Below are positions 61,390 through 64,000 of a stretch of DNA of 64,000 nucleotides, one piece after another. Source of the DNA: Cellulomonas cellasea. Lineage in GTDB: Bacteria; Actinomycetota; Actinomycetes; Actinomycetales; Cellulomonadaceae. The stretch spans positions 62,001 through 126,000 of the forward strand of contig NZ_JAUDBQ010000012.1 in the NCBI RefSeq assembly GCF_030372105.1. Direction: 5' to 3'. The translations under genes were made by a program, and so were the position numbers. Below the pieces are notes generated by a model. The model had not been told where the DNA came from and did not search any database. It saw only the letters and a list, made by a program, of their open reading frames with translations. How positions within the stretch are numbered: position 1 is the stretch's first letter; each line of letters begins with the position of its first letter.

Positions 61390-61908
61390 TCAGTCGGACT
61401 CACGCTCCTCGGCCTCCTGCAATCCGGCCCTCGCCATGGATACGACTTGAAGCGCGCCTACGACGAGCGCTTCGGCCACGACCGCCCGCTGCACTACGGC
61501 CAGGTCTACTCGACGCTCGCGCGCCTGCTCAAGAACGGCCTCGTCGAGGTCGAGTCGGAGCCGGGAGACGGGCCCGAGCGCAAGCGCTACGCCATCACCT
61601 CGGCCGGGGTCAGCGACGTCGCCGCCTGGCTCGGCGAGCCCGAGAAGCCCGAGCCGTACCTGCAGAGCACCCTCTACGCCAAGGTCGTCCTGGCGCTGCT
61701 CACCGGCCGTGACGCGACAGACGTGCTCGACACCCAGCGGGCCGAACACCTGCGGTCCATGCGCGAGCTGACCCGGCGCAAGAGCGAGGGCGACCTGGCC
61801 GACCAGCTCATCTGCGACCACGCCCTCTTCCACCTCGAGGCCGACCTCCGGTGGCTCGAGCTCACCGCGGCCCGACTCGACCAACTCGCCACCCACGTCA
61901 CGCCCTGA
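61387..61908 (+). CDS. PadR-family transcriptional repressor
   Basis: A 173-residue protein. The winged helix is LTLLGLLQSGPRHGYDLKRAYDERFGHDRPLHYGQVYSTLARLLKNGLVEVE with the wing YAITSAGV; the second part is the family's helical dimer domain (residues 95-170). It is the first gene of an operon with an ABC ATPase and FtsX permease, a common pairing where PadR responds to an antimicrobial or other toxic ligand. The ATG at 61387 is chosen over the GTG at 61369, because the latter lies inside the operator. Confidence 0.93.
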   Translation: MSVGLTLLGLLQSGPRHGYDLKRAYDERFGHDRPLHYGQVYSTLARLLKNGLVEVESEPGDGPERKRYAITSAGVSDVAAWLGEPEKPEPYLQSTLYAKVVLALLTGRDATDVLDTQRAEHLRSMRELTRRKSEGDLADQLICDHALFHLEADLRWLELTAARLDQLATHVTP

Positions 61909-61948
61909 CCCGGCCCACTCCACCGCTCGACACCCACCAGGGGGCACG

Positions 61949-62632
61949 ATGCTCGACGCACCGCTCTTGACCGCCGACGGCCTGCACCTGAGGTTCGGCG
62001 AGACCCAGGCTTTGAACGACGCCTCCCTGCAGGTCTACGCCGGTGAGGTGGTCGCCCTGATGGGCCCCTCGGGCTCCGGCAAGTCCACACTGCTGCACTG
62101 CCTCGCCGGGATCCTCACCCCGGACTCCGGCCATGTGACCTACGACGGGCGCCTCCTGTCGCAGATGCCCGACGTCGAGCGCAGCGCCCTGCGGCGCGAG
62201 GAGTTCGGCTTCGTGTTCCAGTTCGGGCAGCTCGTCCCCGAGTTGACCTGCCTCGAGAACGTGGCGCTGCCGCTGCGCCTGGCCGGAACGTCGCGGCGCG
62301 CCGCCGAACGGACCGCCAGGGACTGGCTGCAACGCCTCGAGGTCACCGATGTCGCGGACAAGCGGCCCGGCCAGGCATCAGGCGGCCAGGGGCAGCGCGT
62401 CGCCGTCGCACGGGCGCTGGTCACGAGCCCGCGCGTCGTCTTCGCCGACGAGCCGACCGGCGCCCTGGACTCGCTCAACGGGGAGCGGGTGATGCAGCTG
62501 CTCATCGCCGCCGCCCGCGACACCGGCGCGGCCGTCGTGCTGGTGACCCATGAGGCACGGGTCGCCGCCTACTCCGACCGCGAGGCAGTGGTCCGCGACG
62601 GCCGCGTGCGCGAGCAGGAGCCCGTGCGATGA
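61949..62632 (+). CDS. ABC ATPase, MacB/LolD-like
   Basis: A 227-residue protein. Walker A is GPSGSGKST, the Q-loop lies in FVFQFGQLVPELTCLENV, the signature ASGGQGQRV, Walker B VVFADEPTGALD and the switch His in VLVTHEARVA. The ENVALPLRL and GALDSLNGE segments are typical of MacB/LolD/FtsE-type ATPases. It energises the overlapping FtsX-type permease. The gene follows padR by 40 bases. Confidence 0.94.
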   Translation: MLDAPLLTADGLHLRFGETQALNDASLQVYAGEVVALMGPSGSGKSTLLHCLAGILTPDSGHVTYDGRLLSQMPDVERSALRREEFGFVFQFGQLVPELTCLENVALPLRLAGTSRRAAERTARDWLQRLEVTDVADKRPGQASGGQGQRVAVARALVTSPRVVFADEPTGALDSLNGERVMQLLIAAARDTGAAVVLVTHEARVAAYSDREAVVRDGRVREQEPVR

Positions 62633-64000
62633 CCACCACGGCGCCCCCTGCCGCCCCGCCGACCACCAGGCCGCGGCGCCGCGTCGGCCCGAGGCGATGG
62701 GCCGCGGACCTGGCCCTCGGCATCCGGCTCAGCATCGGGGGCGGAGCCTCCGGCTGGACCCGGCTCGCCCTGATCTCCACCGGCATCGGGATCGGCGTCA
62801 CGATGCTGCTCGTCGCCACGACGATCCCGGCGGTGATGGGAGCGCGCAGCGACCGGATCGCCGACCGCCAGGCCGACGGGATATGGGCGGCAGGCGACGA
62901 CGCGCCGCCCGCGACCGAGCAGTCGATCCTGGTCGACCACGTGCGCTCCGACTTCCGCGATCGGGCGATCGAGGGCCTGGTGATCCAGGCCGAGGGCAGC
63001 GACCCCGTCCGGCCTCCCGGCGTCAGCCAGGCGCTGGCGCCCGGCGACCTGGTGGTGTCGCCCGCCCTCGCCAGGTTGATGGAGTCCGACGAGGGCGCCC
63101 CGCTGCGCGGCAGGTGGAGCGACCAGGTGACCGGCGAGATCGGGCCCTCCGGCCTGGCAGGTCCCGAAGAGCTCACCTACTACCTGGGCGTCGAACAGGT
63201 CAACAGCGACTTCGCAATGCGCGTCACCGGCTTCGGCGCGTCGGGGACGGGTTCCTCGCACTCGGATCCCACCGGGCAGCTCCTCGGCGCGGTCGGGCTG
63301 GCGCTCTTGCTGGCGCCTGTGGCGATCTTCGTGTCGACTGCCGTCCGCTTCGGCGGGGAGGCGCGCGACCGCCGGCTCGCGGCGCTGCGGCTCGTGGGCG
63401 CCGACACCGCCATGACCCGACGGATCGCCGCTGGTGAGACCCTCGCCGGCGCAGTGCTCGGACTCGGCCTGGGCGGCCTCCTCTTCGTGGGACTCCGGCA
63501 GATCGCTCATCGCCTGGTCCCGGCCGACCTCAGCTTCTACCCGGCCGATTTCCAGCCGACGCCTGTCCTCGCCGCGCTCGTCGTGGTGCTCGTCCCGCTC
63601 GCGGCAGTGCTGGTCACCATCTCGGCGATGCAGCGGGTGGTCGTCGAGCCACTCGGCGTCGTGCGCCGCGCAGCGATCCGGCGGCGCCGGCTCTGGTGGC
63701 GGCTCGTGCTGCTCATCGGTGGCCTGGCCCTGCTGAGCCCCCTCCGCTCGGGCGGGGACGCCGTCAGCGCGAACGCCCCCGCCATCGTGGCGGGCGTCGT
63801 CGTCCTGCTCGTCGGCATGGCCGTGCTGCTGCCGTGGCTCGTGGAGGCGGTGGTCCGCCGCATGGGCGCCGGCCCCGTCGCCTGGCAGCTCGCCGTGCGC
63901 CGCCTCCAGCTCGACAGCGGCACCGCTGTGCGTTCCGTCTCCGGTGTCGCCGTCGCCGTCACCGGCCTCATCGCCATGCACGGGATGACTGCCGCGTGGA
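62629..64000 (+). CDS. FtsX-like ABC permease (3' end outside window)
   Basis: The first 457 codons are present; the frame is open at the window end. A cytoplasmic Pro/Arg lead is followed by a first span (LALISTGIGIGVTMLLVATTI), a large extracytoplasmic domain of about 135 residues, and spans with the FtsX motif RFGGEARDRRLAALRLVGAD. A second repeat begins near residue 365 (LWWRLVLLIGGLALLSPL), so the protein should have 8-10 spans as in MacB-like or BceB-like exporters. The ATG overlaps the ATPase stop by 4 bases (ATGA). Confidence 0.9.
   Translation, partial: MTTTAPPAAPPTTRPRRRVGPRRWAADLALGIRLSIGGGASGWTRLALISTGIGIGVTMLLVATTIPAVMGARSDRIADRQADGIWAAGDDAPPATEQSILVDHVRSDFRDRAIEGLVIQAEGSDPVRPPGVSQALAPGDLVVSPALARLMESDEGAPLRGRWSDQVTGEIGPSGLAGPEELTYYLGVEQVNSDFAMRVTGFGASGTGSSHSDPTGQLLGAVGLALLLAPVAIFVSTAVRFGGEARDRRLAALRLVGADTAMTRRIAAGETLAGAVLGLGLGGLLFVGLRQIAHRLVPADLSFYPADFQPTPVLAALVVVLVPLAAVLVTISAMQRVVVEPLGVVRRAAIRRRRLWWRLVLLIGGLALLSPLRSGGDAVSANAPAIVAGVVVLLVGMAVLLPWLVEAVVRRMGAGPVAWQLAVRRLQLDSGTAVRSVSGVAVAVTGLIAMHGMTAAW

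Overview
The window is 64 kb of a high-GC actinobacterial chromosome, most likely a Cellulomonas-like member of the Micrococcales. This is inferred from the very high GC content, several leaderless GTG/ATG starts with a TANNNT box just upstream, the 32-residue ribosomal protein bS22 gene, a Rex redox repressor, an anaerobic ribonucleotide reductase (facultative anaerobe) and a large set of plant-polysaccharide hydrolases. No rRNA, tRNA, CRISPR array, transposase or phage gene was recognised. Both ends cut a gene: a histidine phosphatase at the left and an FtsX-type permease at the right.

Region 1 (1-4.4 kb) is housekeeping and stress: histidine phosphatase, a divergent MarR/YceI pair, Rex, a glutaredoxin-like protein, a HAD phosphatase and a GNAT acetyltransferase. 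Region 2 (4.4-15.2 kb) is an arabinan/arabinoside module. A leftward GH27-GH51-GH43 operon diverges from a rightward CUT1 ABC transporter-GH43-DUF624 operon, with a convergent LacI repressor at its right edge. Region 3 (15.2-19.4 kb) holds bS22, a small HTH protein, AcuC and a KtrB/KtrA potassium system.

Region 4 (19.4-26.1 kb) is an alpha-galactoside operon (GH36, binding protein, two permeases) with its own LacI repressor. Region 5 (26.2-45.1 kb) is a pentose supercluster, all leftward. It contains a 1342-residue secreted GH51 arabinofuranosidase, a four-gene YtfQRT-YjfF-type importer, a three-gene ChvE-GguA-GguB-type importer, araB-araD-araA and an AraR-like LacI repressor. Secreted enzymes would release arabinose and short arabinosides, the binding-protein transporters import them, cytoplasmic GH51/GH43/GH27 finish hydrolysis, and AraA-AraB-AraD feed xylulose 5-phosphate into the pentose phosphate pathway. 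Three repressors, each with a distinct recognisable operator type, appear to divide control of these operons.

Region 6 (45.1-58.6 kb) is mixed: proC, an ABC-2 exporter, a low-complexity membrane protein, a methyltransferase, an endonuclease/exonuclease/phosphatase-family protein, the proton-pumping pyrophosphatase HppA, two tandem SigE-family sigma factors with one membrane partner, a STAS anti-sigma antagonist, and nrdG/nrdD with tandem NrdR boxes. Region 7 (58.7-64 kb) has an MrfA-like DEAD/DEAH helicase and a PadR-controlled MacB/FtsX-like ABC system that runs off the end.

Recurring small-scale features are GC-rich hairpins directly after all four sugar-binding-protein genes, and palindromic operators whose spacing matches the adjacent regulator family.
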